This document shows, in pieces, positions 18,099 to 25,954 of a stretch of DNA of 57,287 nucleotides. Below the pieces are notes generated by a model. The model had not been told where the DNA came from. It saw only the letters and a list, made by a program, of their open reading frames with translations, and did not search any database. How positions within the stretch are numbered: position 1 is the stretch's first letter; each line of letters opens with the position of its first letter. The position numbers and the translations under genes were made by a program. The DNA is taken from assembly GCA_035295125.1 (NCBI GenBank), contig DATGJP010000004.1, positions 1-57,287 of the forward strand, read 5' to 3'. The stretch comes from JAICMB01 sp035295125 (GTDB lineage: Bacteria; Acidobacteriota; Terriglobia; Bryobacterales; Bryobacteraceae).

Positions 18099-19511
18099 AT
18101 GTATAAACAGTTCGCACTAATCACCACGATCGCCGCGATTGTGTTCGCAGCTCAGGCAGCAGCGCAGCCGACTGTATCGCCCTCGGCACTCGCATTTACG
18201 GCATCACCGCCTCCACAAACCCTGACATTCAGCAGCCCGGTGACGGTAGGCTACACCGCGGTCGTTACTAGCGATCCTCCGGCATGGCTAAGAGTGCAGC
18301 CGATCCAGGGAGACACATCCACAACGGTCACGGTCTCGATTGTTCCCGGAGCGCCGGGATTGACATTCGGTGCGACCTATCGTGGCAACATCCAATTCAC
18401 AATGGCTGACGGATCCGGCACTGTAATCAACGTACCGGTTACGATGGCCGATGTACCGGACTCCTTTTGCGTCCTATCAGCCAATCCGGGTGGCACTACT
18501 ACTCCAGCAAACGGTACATCGACGAATGGTTTTTATCCTTCACTGATTCAGAGCGTCACTGTAGCTTCGTCGCCGCAGTGCCAAGGCAGTAATTGGACGG
18601 CCACATCGGATTCACCCTGGCTCCAGGTTGTCGTCCCGACGGCGGGCACGATCTCCGGGATCATTTCCGTGCGCTACGTAGTACTGAGCAACTCGAAAAG
18701 CGGTCCGCGGGTTGGGAACATTACAATTGCTCCCGGACCGTTCAGTGGAACGGCTGCGAAGTTCCAGGTTACTGAGGCAGCATCGAGCCAGCCAACAACG
18801 GTTCGGCAGGTATTGGCGCTATACCAGCAACTCCTGGGCCGCGAGCCCGACCAGGCCGGCTTCAACTTCTGGACGGGCCAGGGCGGCGCGGCTCTTGGCC
18901 AGATGGCCGACAGCTTTTTGATTTCACAGGAAGCCGTCGTCAGCGATTTTGTAGTAATGGCTGTGTATCAGGCAGCCCTCAACCGGGCTCCCAGCTTTGC
19001 GGAATACACCAAGGGGCTCACTGGAATCAGAAGCAATTCACAGGATGCTGCGACGTTGTATGCGTCTCTTCTTGGCTCGTCGGAGTACGCCTCGAAATTC
19101 GGGTCTTCAACCGATAACACCAGTTTCGTCACAAATCTCTATCAGCACCTGCTGGGGCGTGCCCCCACGTCATCGGAGTTAACTGCAGCCGTGGGTCAAC
19201 TTACGTCCGGCCAGTCGCAGTACAACATTTTCTTCAATCTCTTTGGAGGCGCCGAATTCCGGAACACGGGTTCGTTCAATTCGCCCTCCAGCCCGGATCA
19301 TACCAACCCCCTGTATGTCACCATGCTGTATTTTCTGATCCTTGGCCGTGACATAGACTCGGGTGGTTTGAACTTCTGGACAGGAGTTGCGAATTCCGGC
19401 GGACCGGGAATCTACTTCAACTCGCTATCCGAGCGTATCGAGATTCTGGGCATCGGCCAGCCCGGCGAGGGCTTCATCGGAAGCCAGGAATTCCAGGGCC
19501 TGTTCCAGTAA
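18099..19511 (+). CDS. Secreted BACON-like / DUF4214 protein
   Basis: 470 aa with a signal peptide (cut after AAQAAAQ). Two Ig-like BACON-type modules follow: about 25-115 (PPAWLRVQP, VPVTM) and about 128-225 (TSDSPWLQVVVP, VGNITI), which in other proteins bind mucin-like glycans. From about 230 to the end are DUF4214-type helical repeats: LYQQLLGREPDQAGFNFWTG, LNRAPSFAEY, LYQHLLGRAPTSSEL and LILGRDIDSGGLNFWTG. DUF4214 is linked to surface layers and exopolysaccharide. GGGAGG lies ten bases upstream of the ATG. Probably surface exposed; ligand unknown. Confidence 0.85.
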   Translation: MYKQFALITTIAAIVFAAQAAAQPTVSPSALAFTASPPPQTLTFSSPVTVGYTAVVTSDPPAWLRVQPIQGDTSTTVTVSIVPGAPGLTFGATYRGNIQFTMADGSGTVINVPVTMADVPDSFCVLSANPGGTTTPANGTSTNGFYPSLIQSVTVASSPQCQGSNWTATSDSPWLQVVVPTAGTISGIISVRYVVLSNSKSGPRVGNITIAPGPFSGTAAKFQVTEAASSQPTTVRQVLALYQQLLGREPDQAGFNFWTGQGGAALGQMADSFLISQEAVVSDFVVMAVYQAALNRAPSFAEYTKGLTGIRSNSQDAATLYASLLGSSEYASKFGSSTDNTSFVTNLYQHLLGRAPTSSELTAAVGQLTSGQSQYNIFFNLFGGAEFRNTGSFNSPSSPDHTNPLYVTMLYFLILGRDIDSGGLNFWTGVANSGGPGIYFNSLSERIEILGIGQPGEGFIGSQEFQGLFQ

Positions 19512-19578
19512 CGCAGCCGTAAGGCTGTAAGACCAGACCGTACGCAGCCTTTAGCAACTTAGTAAGTGGCATTGGCCT
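19511..19578. repeat. Family-C hairpins between convergent genes
   Basis: AACGCAGCCGTAAGGCTGTA begins at the DUF4214 stop codon and folds into GCAGCC-GTAA-GGCTGT. A second degenerate copy follows (ACGCAGCC ... GGCCTTTAGGCTGTA). It separates two genes whose 3' ends face each other. Confidence 0.55.
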
Positions 19579-19998
19579 TTAGGCTGTAGATCCTTCTTCC
19601 GTACAATCCGTAGGATCCGAGAGATCCGGCGCCTGAGAAGGCGGCTCCGCAGTGTGTTCCTCCAGCATTACCGGGGGCTCTGCAACGGTCGCTGGTGGCT
19701 CTGCAACGATTGCCGGTGGCTCTGCAACCGTCGCTGGTGGCTCCGCAACGGCTGCCGGTGGCTCCGCAACGGCTGCTGGCGCTTCCGGAATCGCTGCCGG
19801 CGCCTCTGCCAACACTGGCTCCGCCACTATGACCGCCGGACGCTCCTCGACCAAGGGCACCTCGCACTCGCAGCAGTCGCTGCAACCCTTGCATCGAATG
19901 CAAAAGTGATTGTCACAGGTGTCCTTGGTGCAGTACGCGCAGATCTTATCCGACACCTCCGCGCAGATACTGCAAACAAATATTGCCGTTTCCGTCAC
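19579..19998 (-). CDS. Cys-rich zinc-binding protein with AEPPATV tandem repeats
   Basis: 139 aa from a GTG that overlaps the stop of the upstream gene (GTGA); GAGAGG precedes it. The first 45 residues hold 11 Cys and one His in CxxC-type pairs (CSIC, CAYC, CIRC, CSDCCEC), likely a B-box-like double zinc site. The remainder is a low-complexity tail of seven-residue units (A-E-P-P-A-T/A-V), followed by an acidic end. There is no signal peptide, unlike its operon partner. The DNA beneath the tail is a 21-base minisatellite. Function unknown; a protein-binding zinc module on a flexible stalk is an inference. Confidence 0.7.
   Translation of the reverse strand: MTETAIFVCSICAEVSDKICAYCTKDTCDNHFCIRCKGCSDCCECEVPLVEERPAVIVAEPVLAEAPAAIPEAPAAVAEPPAAVAEPPATVAEPPAIVAEPPATVAEPPVMLEEHTAEPPSQAPDLSDPTDCTEEGSTA
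19661..19807 (-). repeat. 21-bp minisatellite inside the Cys-rich gene
   Basis: Five good units at 19682, 19703, 19724, 19745 and 19766 (each GCAAC...GGTGGCTCY-like on the plus strand), with a degenerate unit at either end. The 21-base period keeps the frame and encodes AEPPATV-type heptads. Copy number may vary between strains. Confidence 0.85.
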
Positions 19999-20537
19999 TT
20001 GCTTTTCCTCTCCATGGGGGTCTGTTTCAATAAGCTGGCTCTACACTTCTGAGCTTCCCGATCCGCCACCTGGAACTCTTCTTCTTTCTGCTGCGCCAAT
20101 TGCCGAATGTAGTCCCGCAGCTTGTCAGCGTTCGTCGCCGTTTCGTTCGCCGCGCTTTGAACCAGTTCCGCAACCGCCGGATTCTGGTACTTACGCACCG
20201 CCTCCGAGATTGAACCCAGCATCGAATTGATCGACTGCATCCGGAAGTAAGTATCCAACGCCAGCGTAAGCTTCTCGGGCTGTTTCATAAACGCCTCGCT
20301 GTTCTGCATCAGGTACTTCAATTCCGTCTCGGTGGAACGCCACTGCGTGACATAAGTCTGCGGAGCGCCGTTTGCGACCCAGCCATCCGGCTTAAGCTGG
20401 TCGAGCAGCGGCTTGAGGTGTTGTTCCTGCGTTTCGAGATTGCTCACCATCGTCCGCACGTCCCACTCGGAGGCAACACCCTGGCCAAACGCCACTCCAG
20501 CCCAACCGCCAACAAAGGCTATCAAAACAAACTTCAT
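19995..20537 (-). CDS. Exported helical protein, unknown function
   Basis: 180 aa with signal peptide MKFVLIAFVGGWAGVAFGQG. The rest is predicted helical and charged (NLETQEQHLKPLLDQLKPDGW; LRDYIRQLAQQKEEEFQVA), likely coiled coil. No family recognised. Its stop overlaps the start of the Cys-rich gene, so the two are translationally coupled. A TACACT -10 box ends eight bases before the ATG, suggesting a leaderless transcript. Confidence 0.8.
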   Translation of the reverse strand: MKFVLIAFVGGWAGVAFGQGVASEWDVRTMVSNLETQEQHLKPLLDQLKPDGWVANGAPQTYVTQWRSTETELKYLMQNSEAFMKQPEKLTLALDTYFRMQSINSMLGSISEAVRKYQNPAVAELVQSAANETATNADKLRDYIRQLAQQKEEEFQVADREAQKCRASLLKQTPMERKSK

Positions 20538-20545
20538 CTAAAGCC

Positions 20546-20551
20546 AGTGTA
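20546..20551 (-). promoter_or_regulatory. TACACT -10 box, leaderless start
   Basis: On the minus strand TACACT is followed by 8 bases and then the ATG at 20537. A start site about seven bases after the box would leave an almost absent leader. Confidence 0.5.
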
Positions 20552-20589
20552 GTTCACGGTCGAAGACTCCGCTCGGGCAGGAGGGGAGT

Positions 20590-20626
20590 GGCGGGTTTCA
20601 AACCCGCCGCAGGTTACAAATCTGCC
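20590..20626 (-). repeat. Family-B double-hairpin repeat, inverted copy
   Basis: On the plus strand GGCGGGTT-TCA-AACCCGCC (20590-20608) is followed by GCAGGTTACAAATCTGC. Read on the minus strand the order of the two hairpins matches the copies at 2014 and 27166. The 170 bases from 20627 to 20795 show no gene. Confidence 0.65.
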
Positions 20627-20795
20627 TTACTTCCGCTGCGTCGGTCGATTGGCCTTCGGCTGCGAAACCGGCGGCTGACTTGCAGGCCAGGCACACTTTT
20701 CGGTCGTATGAAATAAACCGGCGGCCCCGGCGTAGCGTAAAGCTTTGGTCGCAGCTATGCTTGCGCCAGCCATTGGACGCGTTGAAAACCCGCCT

Positions 20796-21677
20796 TTAGT
20801 GAGGAGGAGGCGGTGGGGGCGGCGGAGGTGGCGGAGCCGGAGGAGGAGCGCTCTGGCCGGGAATCGTAGGCACCGGCACACCCGCGCCTCCCGTGGTCGA
20901 AGGTCCGCGGGTGGAGGCAACTGTGTACAGCGCATCATTCAAAGCCCGAATGATCCGTTGGAACAAAGCCCCTTTGTCGATAATGCTCTTAGCCAGCGGC
21001 TCGCTCTTATAAACCTGGATCGATTCGCCAGCGGTCAGCGTGCGTGTAACGCCGCCTCGAGTCGCATGCCGGACGTCGACAATGCCCTCTTCCACGGCCA
21101 CCGAAGTGGTCTCATCCTCATCGGCGACCGCAACGTCAAAAGTGGTCCCGCGAACCGAAATCACGGCCGACGGGGTATGAATCGTATTCGGATTCGGTTC
21201 CCCGCCCAGTTTTTGAATATGGACCTTCACCCGGCCTACGAACACATCGAGCAGATCCCGCCAATTTCCAGGATTCCGGCGAAAGATTACGTTCGAATTC
21301 GGGAAAACCTCAAAAGTGCTGCCGTCTGAAACCTGGAATTTGGCGTAGCCGTCAGGACCCGTTATGATGACCTGCCGTATCTGGATCATGTCGCCCTTAT
21401 TCAGGGCCCAGGGCTGAGAATCATGCAAAACACTGACTTCGCCCGTCAGTTCGATGACCTTGGCTGCGGCTTCGGGAGAGGGTGCAAAGATCTGGCCGGA
21501 TGCAATCGCAGACACGAAGGCCGTCAGCGCGGCGAGCAGACACACGCGCACCATTACTCGCGCGAGTCCGGCTTGGGCGACCATGTGCATAAAGTGCCAG
21601 GCAGCGTATGCCGATGCCCCAGATGATGAGATCTTCGGCTGCTGAAACCTCAGTCTATCATCAAAATTGCTTAGCAA
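20796..21677 (-). CDS. FecR-domain protein with polyproline tail
   Basis: 293 aa if started at the TTG at 21677, which has a good AGGAGA site; ATGs at 21590, 21584 or 21554 give a more ordinary signal peptide (MVRVCLLAALTAFVSA) but lack a ribosome site. A FecR-like domain follows: KVIELTGEVSVLHDSQPW, LNKGDMIQIRQVIIT, then TPSAVISVRGTTFDVAV and VEEGIVDV. Exported FecR proteins of this type occur in envelope contexts and are not sigma regulators. The end is Pro-rich with a run of twelve Pro before the final His. No TonB or sigma gene adjoins. Confidence 0.8.
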   Translation of the reverse strand: MLSNFDDRLRFQQPKISSSGASAYAAWHFMHMVAQAGLARVMVRVCLLAALTAFVSAIASGQIFAPSPEAAAKVIELTGEVSVLHDSQPWALNKGDMIQIRQVIITGPDGYAKFQVSDGSTFEVFPNSNVIFRRNPGNWRDLLDVFVGRVKVHIQKLGGEPNPNTIHTPSAVISVRGTTFDVAVADEDETTSVAVEEGIVDVRHATRGGVTRTLTAGESIQVYKSEPLAKSIIDKGALFQRIIRALNDALYTVASTRGPSTTGGAGVPVPTIPGQSAPPPAPPPPPPPPPPPH

Positions 21678-21756
21678 GAAGATCTCCTATGAGGTTTTCT
21701 GGCACTAAGTCCTGTAAACACAGATATTTTGTATCCGACTCGGAGGCGAAAAAGGG

Positions 21757-21762
21757 TACAAT
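21757..21762 (+). promoter_or_regulatory. TACAAT -10 box, near-leaderless start
   Basis: TACAAT ends 11 bases before the ATG at 21774. This supports the ATG over an upstream in-frame TTG at 21729, which would lie before the transcript begins. Confidence 0.5.
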
Positions 21763-21773
21763 GGACTCGACCC

Positions 21774-23672
21774 ATGTGTCGTAAGGTCACAGCCGCCGGT
21801 CGTGTGGCATTCGCTCTGGCTTTCGCCACCCTACTGGGTGCGCAAACGCGCGCACAATTGGACTGGCGGCACATCGGCAATGCCGCGATTGACTTGGCCC
21901 TGCCTTCCGTCGGAACAGGCCCCGTCGATCGTGTCTGGTATTCCCCCGACGGTACGACGCTGTACGCCTGGACTCGCTCCGGACACGTTTTTTCCACAGC
22001 CGACCTGGAACAGTGGAAGACCGTAGCGGATATCACCACAACACCCCCATCGGATGCTTCCGTCATTTTGACCAGTCCGCCGGAGCCTGGGGCGCGGGAA
22101 CGCGCCATGGGAAGCCGCGTGTACGGGTTCGCGAAAAACGCGTTCCGTTCTGATGACGGCGGCGTATCCTGGGCCAATCTCACGTCTTACAAGGGCAGCT
22201 CCATCCTCGGCGCGCCGATCACCGATCTGGCAATCTCACCGCGGGAATCGAACGACATTGTGGCCGCTAATGCCTTGGGCTTATGGCATTCCACTGACGG
22301 CGGTCTGTCGTGGACCGGTCTCAATAACAGCCTGCCGAACCTGCCCATTCGAAAGATCTACACTTTGCCGTCCGGAAGCCGGGGCTTGCGCATCTCGCTC
22401 GCCGTGGACGGAGCCGAATTAGAGTGGGCGCCCGGCGAGAAGTCCGCGTGGCGTGTTACCGATTCTTCCGAAATAGCATCGGACGCACGTGCGAAAGAGG
22501 CATTTTCACGCTTCCTGAACGCGAATATCACCGCCATCGCCAACTCAGCGTCCGGCGATACATTTTACGCCGGCTCCTCAGACGGGCGTATATGGACCTT
22601 GCAGGATCAGGCCTGGAGTCTGCCGTGGCACTTTGAAGAATCCGGGCCGGTGGAAGCGATTTTCGTCGATCCCAAAGACTCCCGTACCGCTTACGCCGTC
22701 TTCGGCGCGCATCCCAAGCCCCTGTCCTCCGGTGTTCCCGCGACCCACCTCGCCAAGACAATGAACGGAGGGATCTTCTGGGATAACTCCACCACCAGCC
22801 TCCCTGACGTGGCGGCTCATGGTGTGACGGCAGACCATACCACGGGCGCCGTTTACGTAGCTACCGATTCCGGGGTGTTCTTTACCAGCGGCATCGATAA
22901 AGCCGGCTGGAATCGCCGCTGGGTAGCTCTGAGCGGAGGCCTTCCCGAAGCCCGTGCCATGGACGTCAAGCTCGATCCAGGCTCGAACCAGCTTTATGCA
23001 GCCCTCGAAGGCTATGGCGTGTACGTCGCCATGGCGCCTCATAGGCTCCGCGATATCGCCGTCGTAAACGCCGCCGATTTCAGCGCCCGGGCAGCAGCGC
23101 CCGGCTCCCTGCTCAGTGTTCTCGGTACGAAAGTAGCGTCCGCCCAGGCAGGCGACACTACAGCCCCGGTGCTGGCCGCGGACGACACCTCATCTCAGAT
23201 CCAGGTGCCGTTTGACGCGAAGGGCGAAAGTCTCGCGCTTTCGCTGCAGGCGGACACGGGAGCCATCAGTGCTCTGTTCCCATTGCGTAATGTCTCACCG
23301 GCCATATTCGTCGACCCTGACGGCACGCCCATGATTCTCGACGCCGCATCAGGCGTCATGCTGGATGCCGCTAATCCCGCTCGTGGCGGCGGTAAAATCC
23401 AGGTTTTGGCGACCGGGATGGGCCGCGTGGACCCCGAATGGACCACTGGCATGCCCGGTCCGGCCACCGACCCACCGAATGTAGTGGCCCAGATTCACGC
23501 CTACATCGACCACGTTCCGGTGGAAGTAACCCGTGCCGTTTTAGCTCCTTACGTTGGCTACTACATAATCGAATTGCAATTGCCCCGTATTGTAAACGCT
23601 GGACCTGCCGAACTATATATAGAGGCGGAAGGACAGTCCAGCAACCCGGTTCGGTTGTACATCGAACCGTAA
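21774..23672 (+). CDS. Secreted BNR/YTV-propeller protein with Solibacter-type C-terminal domain
   Basis: 632 aa with a signal peptide ending near ARAQ. Residues about 30-420 form a seven-bladed-type propeller with repeated photosystem-stability/BNR signatures (SDDGGVSWANLTSY, STDGGLSWTGLNN, WYSPDGTTLYAW). From about 430 to the end is a domain of the TIGR03437 type first named from Solibacter: VVNAADFSARAAAPGSLLSVLG, IQVPFDAKGE, VLATGMGRVDPEW, PAELYIEAEGQSSNPV. It is probably exported and may bind a surface partner. Start set at 21774 from the promoter geometry. Confidence 0.85.
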   Translation: MCRKVTAAGRVAFALAFATLLGAQTRAQLDWRHIGNAAIDLALPSVGTGPVDRVWYSPDGTTLYAWTRSGHVFSTADLEQWKTVADITTTPPSDASVILTSPPEPGARERAMGSRVYGFAKNAFRSDDGGVSWANLTSYKGSSILGAPITDLAISPRESNDIVAANALGLWHSTDGGLSWTGLNNSLPNLPIRKIYTLPSGSRGLRISLAVDGAELEWAPGEKSAWRVTDSSEIASDARAKEAFSRFLNANITAIANSASGDTFYAGSSDGRIWTLQDQAWSLPWHFEESGPVEAIFVDPKDSRTAYAVFGAHPKPLSSGVPATHLAKTMNGGIFWDNSTTSLPDVAAHGVTADHTTGAVYVATDSGVFFTSGIDKAGWNRRWVALSGGLPEARAMDVKLDPGSNQLYAALEGYGVYVAMAPHRLRDIAVVNAADFSARAAAPGSLLSVLGTKVASAQAGDTTAPVLAADDTSSQIQVPFDAKGESLALSLQADTGAISALFPLRNVSPAIFVDPDGTPMILDAASGVMLDAANPARGGGKIQVLATGMGRVDPEWTTGMPGPATDPPNVVAQIHAYIDHVPVEVTRAVLAPYVGYYIIELQLPRIVNAGPAELYIEAEGQSSNPVRLYIEP

Positions 23673-23702
23673 GCCGCGGGGCTGAAATTCCATTAAAAGC
23701 TG

Positions 23703-24839
23703 ATGTTGCCCCATTCGTGGCGTAAGTTCCTGGCGATTGTCCGCCTGATTCTGGGCGTGACCGGAATCGTAATTCAACTCATCGCCTTTAATTTCGTCTT
23801 TAGCGAAACCGCCGTGCTGTTCGCCGTGTACACGGTCTATGCAGCCATCGAACTGCTGTGGCGCAGTTTAGAGGATTCTCGGTATCGCCTGCTCGGTCTG
23901 GCCATCGATTTTCTCTTCTTCCTGGTCTCCGCGGCTACGCCGGTGGCATACGGAAACTGGGTGTCGGCCGTCTTCTTCGGTTACGTCCTGATCGCCGCGG
24001 CAATTCTCAACAACTGGTGGGCAACGCTGGCCGTCTCCGGCGGCGCAATGTCGCTTGTCTACATCGTCGCACCGCTCCACGGCGGCATTCTCTTCCCTGC
24101 CCTGATCGCGGCTGGAATCGTCGCCTGTGGCCTGGCGATCGAACGCGAACACCTCGAAGACCGTCTCTCCCATTCCGCCCGGCAGTCCGTGCTGTATCGC
24201 TACGACGCCGAGAAAGCCCGCGAAGCGGAACGCCAGAGAATTGCTGCCGATTTCCACGACGGCCCGCTGCAGAGCTTCATCAGTTTCCAGATGCGGCTGG
24301 AAATTATCCGCAAATTGATGTCGCGCGACAAAAACGCCGCCCATGAAGAGCTTGTGCAATTGCAGGATATTTGCCGCACCCAGGTCAACGATCTGCGCGC
24401 GTTTGTGCGTAGCATGCGTCCCGTGGACGTGGAAGGCAGCCTCAACGCCACGCTGCGGCGCGTTGTAGAGCAATTCCAGAAAGACAGCAGCATCCCGGCG
24501 ACATTCGTCAGCAACGAATTTCTCGAGCCGGCCGAGCCCGAGATTTCCCTCGAGCTCCTGCAAATCGTCCGCGAAGCGCTGTATAACGTTCAGAAACACT
24601 CCAACGCCACCCGGGTCGCAGTGACGGTCCAGAAGGTGGACCACGCTCTCGAAATCACGGTGGAGGACAACGGAGCCGGCTTCCCGTTCAGCGGCAAGTA
24701 CAGCCTCGAAGAACTCGAGGTCCTTCGTCTCGGGCCCACCAGCATCAAGCGCCGTGTGCGCACCCTCGGCGCGGAAATGCTGCTCGATTCCAAGCCCGGA
24801 CAGGGCGCAGGCCTGATGATTCGGCTCGCGACCGCCTGA
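23703..24839 (+). CDS. Membrane sensor histidine kinase, NarL/HisKA_3 type
   Basis: 378 aa. About five membrane helices in the first 145 residues form the likely sensor. A HisKA_3 dimerisation domain with H185 in RIAADFHDGPLQS follows, then a HATPase with N (LYNVQKHSNATRVAV) and DNGAGFPF. This class normally pairs with a NarL-type regulator; none is adjacent. It begins 30 bases after the Solibacter-type gene and may share its transcript. Signal unknown. Confidence 0.9.
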   Translation: MLPHSWRKFLAIVRLILGVTGIVIQLIAFNFVFSETAVLFAVYTVYAAIELLWRSLEDSRYRLLGLAIDFLFFLVSAATPVAYGNWVSAVFFGYVLIAAAILNNWWATLAVSGGAMSLVYIVAPLHGGILFPALIAAGIVACGLAIEREHLEDRLSHSARQSVLYRYDAEKAREAERQRIAADFHDGPLQSFISFQMRLEIIRKLMSRDKNAAHEELVQLQDICRTQVNDLRAFVRSMRPVDVEGSLNATLRRVVEQFQKDSSIPATFVSNEFLEPAEPEISLELLQIVREALYNVQKHSNATRVAVTVQKVDHALEITVEDNGAGFPFSGKYSLEELEVLRLGPTSIKRRVRTLGAEMLLDSKPGQGAGLMIRLATA

Positions 24840-24901
24840 CGCTCGTAGGTTAGACTAGCAGTCTGCGCATCGCTTGCAAATCACGTATCGCCGTCTGGCG
24901 T

Positions 24902-25954
24902 GTGACTTCCCACCGCATCCGGTTTTGGATTCTGTGGAAGGGTGAAGCAGGCCGTCCAGGCCGTTTTAAGGCGACGGTACCCCTGTTCTTCCTCGCTGCC
25001 AGTCTCACCGGCTGCGGCGGTTACGCCGATTTCCAGCTTCCCGCACCCGCCACCGCACCCTCACCCGCCCACTACAACTGGTCCGCGCAAGCCATGCCTG
25101 TTATCTTCCAAGGCAAACCCGGAGATTGGGACTCACATGACGTTCTGAATCCTTCGATTGTCCTGTTTCATCGGACGTACGTGAACCTTTACTCCGGCTG
25201 GGACGGCAAGACCATGTCTACTGGCCTTGCCACCTCCAGCGACGGACTTCACTGGACGAAACAGGGCAAGCTCTTCGGCCCCGACACCAGGACCTGGGAA
25301 GGCGACTACATTGCCGCCAACGGGGCCGCCGTCGAGAGCGCCGGCCAGCTCATGTATTTCTACCAGGCCGGCAGGCCGCCCCGAATCGGTCTTGCAGCTT
25401 CATCCGATTCCCGCACTTGGACGAAACACGGCGAGCCCGTCGTTGGCCTAGGCCCGCGAGGAAGCTGGGACGAACGTGGAGTCGCCGACCCCTACGTCAT
25501 CCACGCGGGCACAAACCTCTACATGTTCTACCTCGGCATGGATCGAGCCCAGCGGCAACGGCTCGGGGTCGCGAGGTCGCCCGATGGCATCACCTGGACC
25601 AAGCTGCGAACCAACCCCGTCCTCGAGCTGGGCGCCTTCGCCGCTTTCGACGAACGCGGCCTCGGCGAACCCGCGGTCTGGGACGCTCACGGCTACTACT
25701 GGATGCTCTACACAGGCCGCGACCGAAAAGAAAACCGCCGCCTCGGCCTGGCTCGCTCACGCGACGGCGTCCACTGGGACAAGCTCTCCGATTTCGTAAT
25801 CGCGGGCGACCAGCCCTGGGATTCCAAGGTCATTTGCGATCCCTCGGTCATCCTCGATGGTGACACCGTCCGTGTCTGGTTCGCGGGAGGAGACGTGCCG
25901 AGCCCCGATCAGGACCTTCATGGTCAAATCGGAGTTGCGACCCTAAAACCATGA
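24902..25954 (+). CDS. Lipoprotein with GH43/GH130-like five-bladed propeller
   Basis: 350 aa from a GTG. A lipobox (LAASLTGC) follows a longer-than-usual N-terminal segment, so the protein is probably a lipoprotein. The rest repeats glycosidase-type blades: GLATSSDGLHWTKQG, GLAASSDSRTWTKHG, GVARSPDGITWTK, GLARSRDGVHWDK. Candidate acidic residues lie in DPYVIHAG, GLGEPAVWD and CDPSVI. Such folds act on or bind beta-glycosides; activity is not certain. Its stop overlaps the ATG of bshA (ATGA), so the two are translationally coupled although no common pathway is obvious. Confidence 0.82.
   Translation: MTSHRIRFWILWKGEAGRPGRFKATVPLFFLAASLTGCGGYADFQLPAPATAPSPAHYNWSAQAMPVIFQGKPGDWDSHDVLNPSIVLFHRTYVNLYSGWDGKTMSTGLATSSDGLHWTKQGKLFGPDTRTWEGDYIAANGAAVESAGQLMYFYQAGRPPRIGLAASSDSRTWTKHGEPVVGLGPRGSWDERGVADPYVIHAGTNLYMFYLGMDRAQRQRLGVARSPDGITWTKLRTNPVLELGAFAAFDERGLGEPAVWDAHGYYWMLYTGRDRKENRRLGLARSRDGVHWDKLSDFVIAGDQPWDSKVICDPSVILDGDTVRVWFAGGDVPSPDQDLHGQIGVATLKP

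Noticed and set aside
17905..18120. 71-codon frame before the DUF4214 gene
   Set aside because: Runs through a strong hairpin and the start of the next gene; no ribosome site or recognisable sequence.
19661..19807. Possible CRISPR array
   Set aside because: The 21-bp units are directly adjacent without spacers and encode in-frame heptads, so they are a coding minisatellite.
20627..20938. 103-codon minus-strand frame overlapping the FecR gene end
   Set aside because: Pro/Arg-rich alternative reading of the polyproline-coding DNA; not a separate gene.
24942..25148. Plus-strand 68-codon frame in the propeller lipoprotein gene
   Set aside because: Pro/His-rich alternative frame inside a gene with clear repeated blades and a lipobox.
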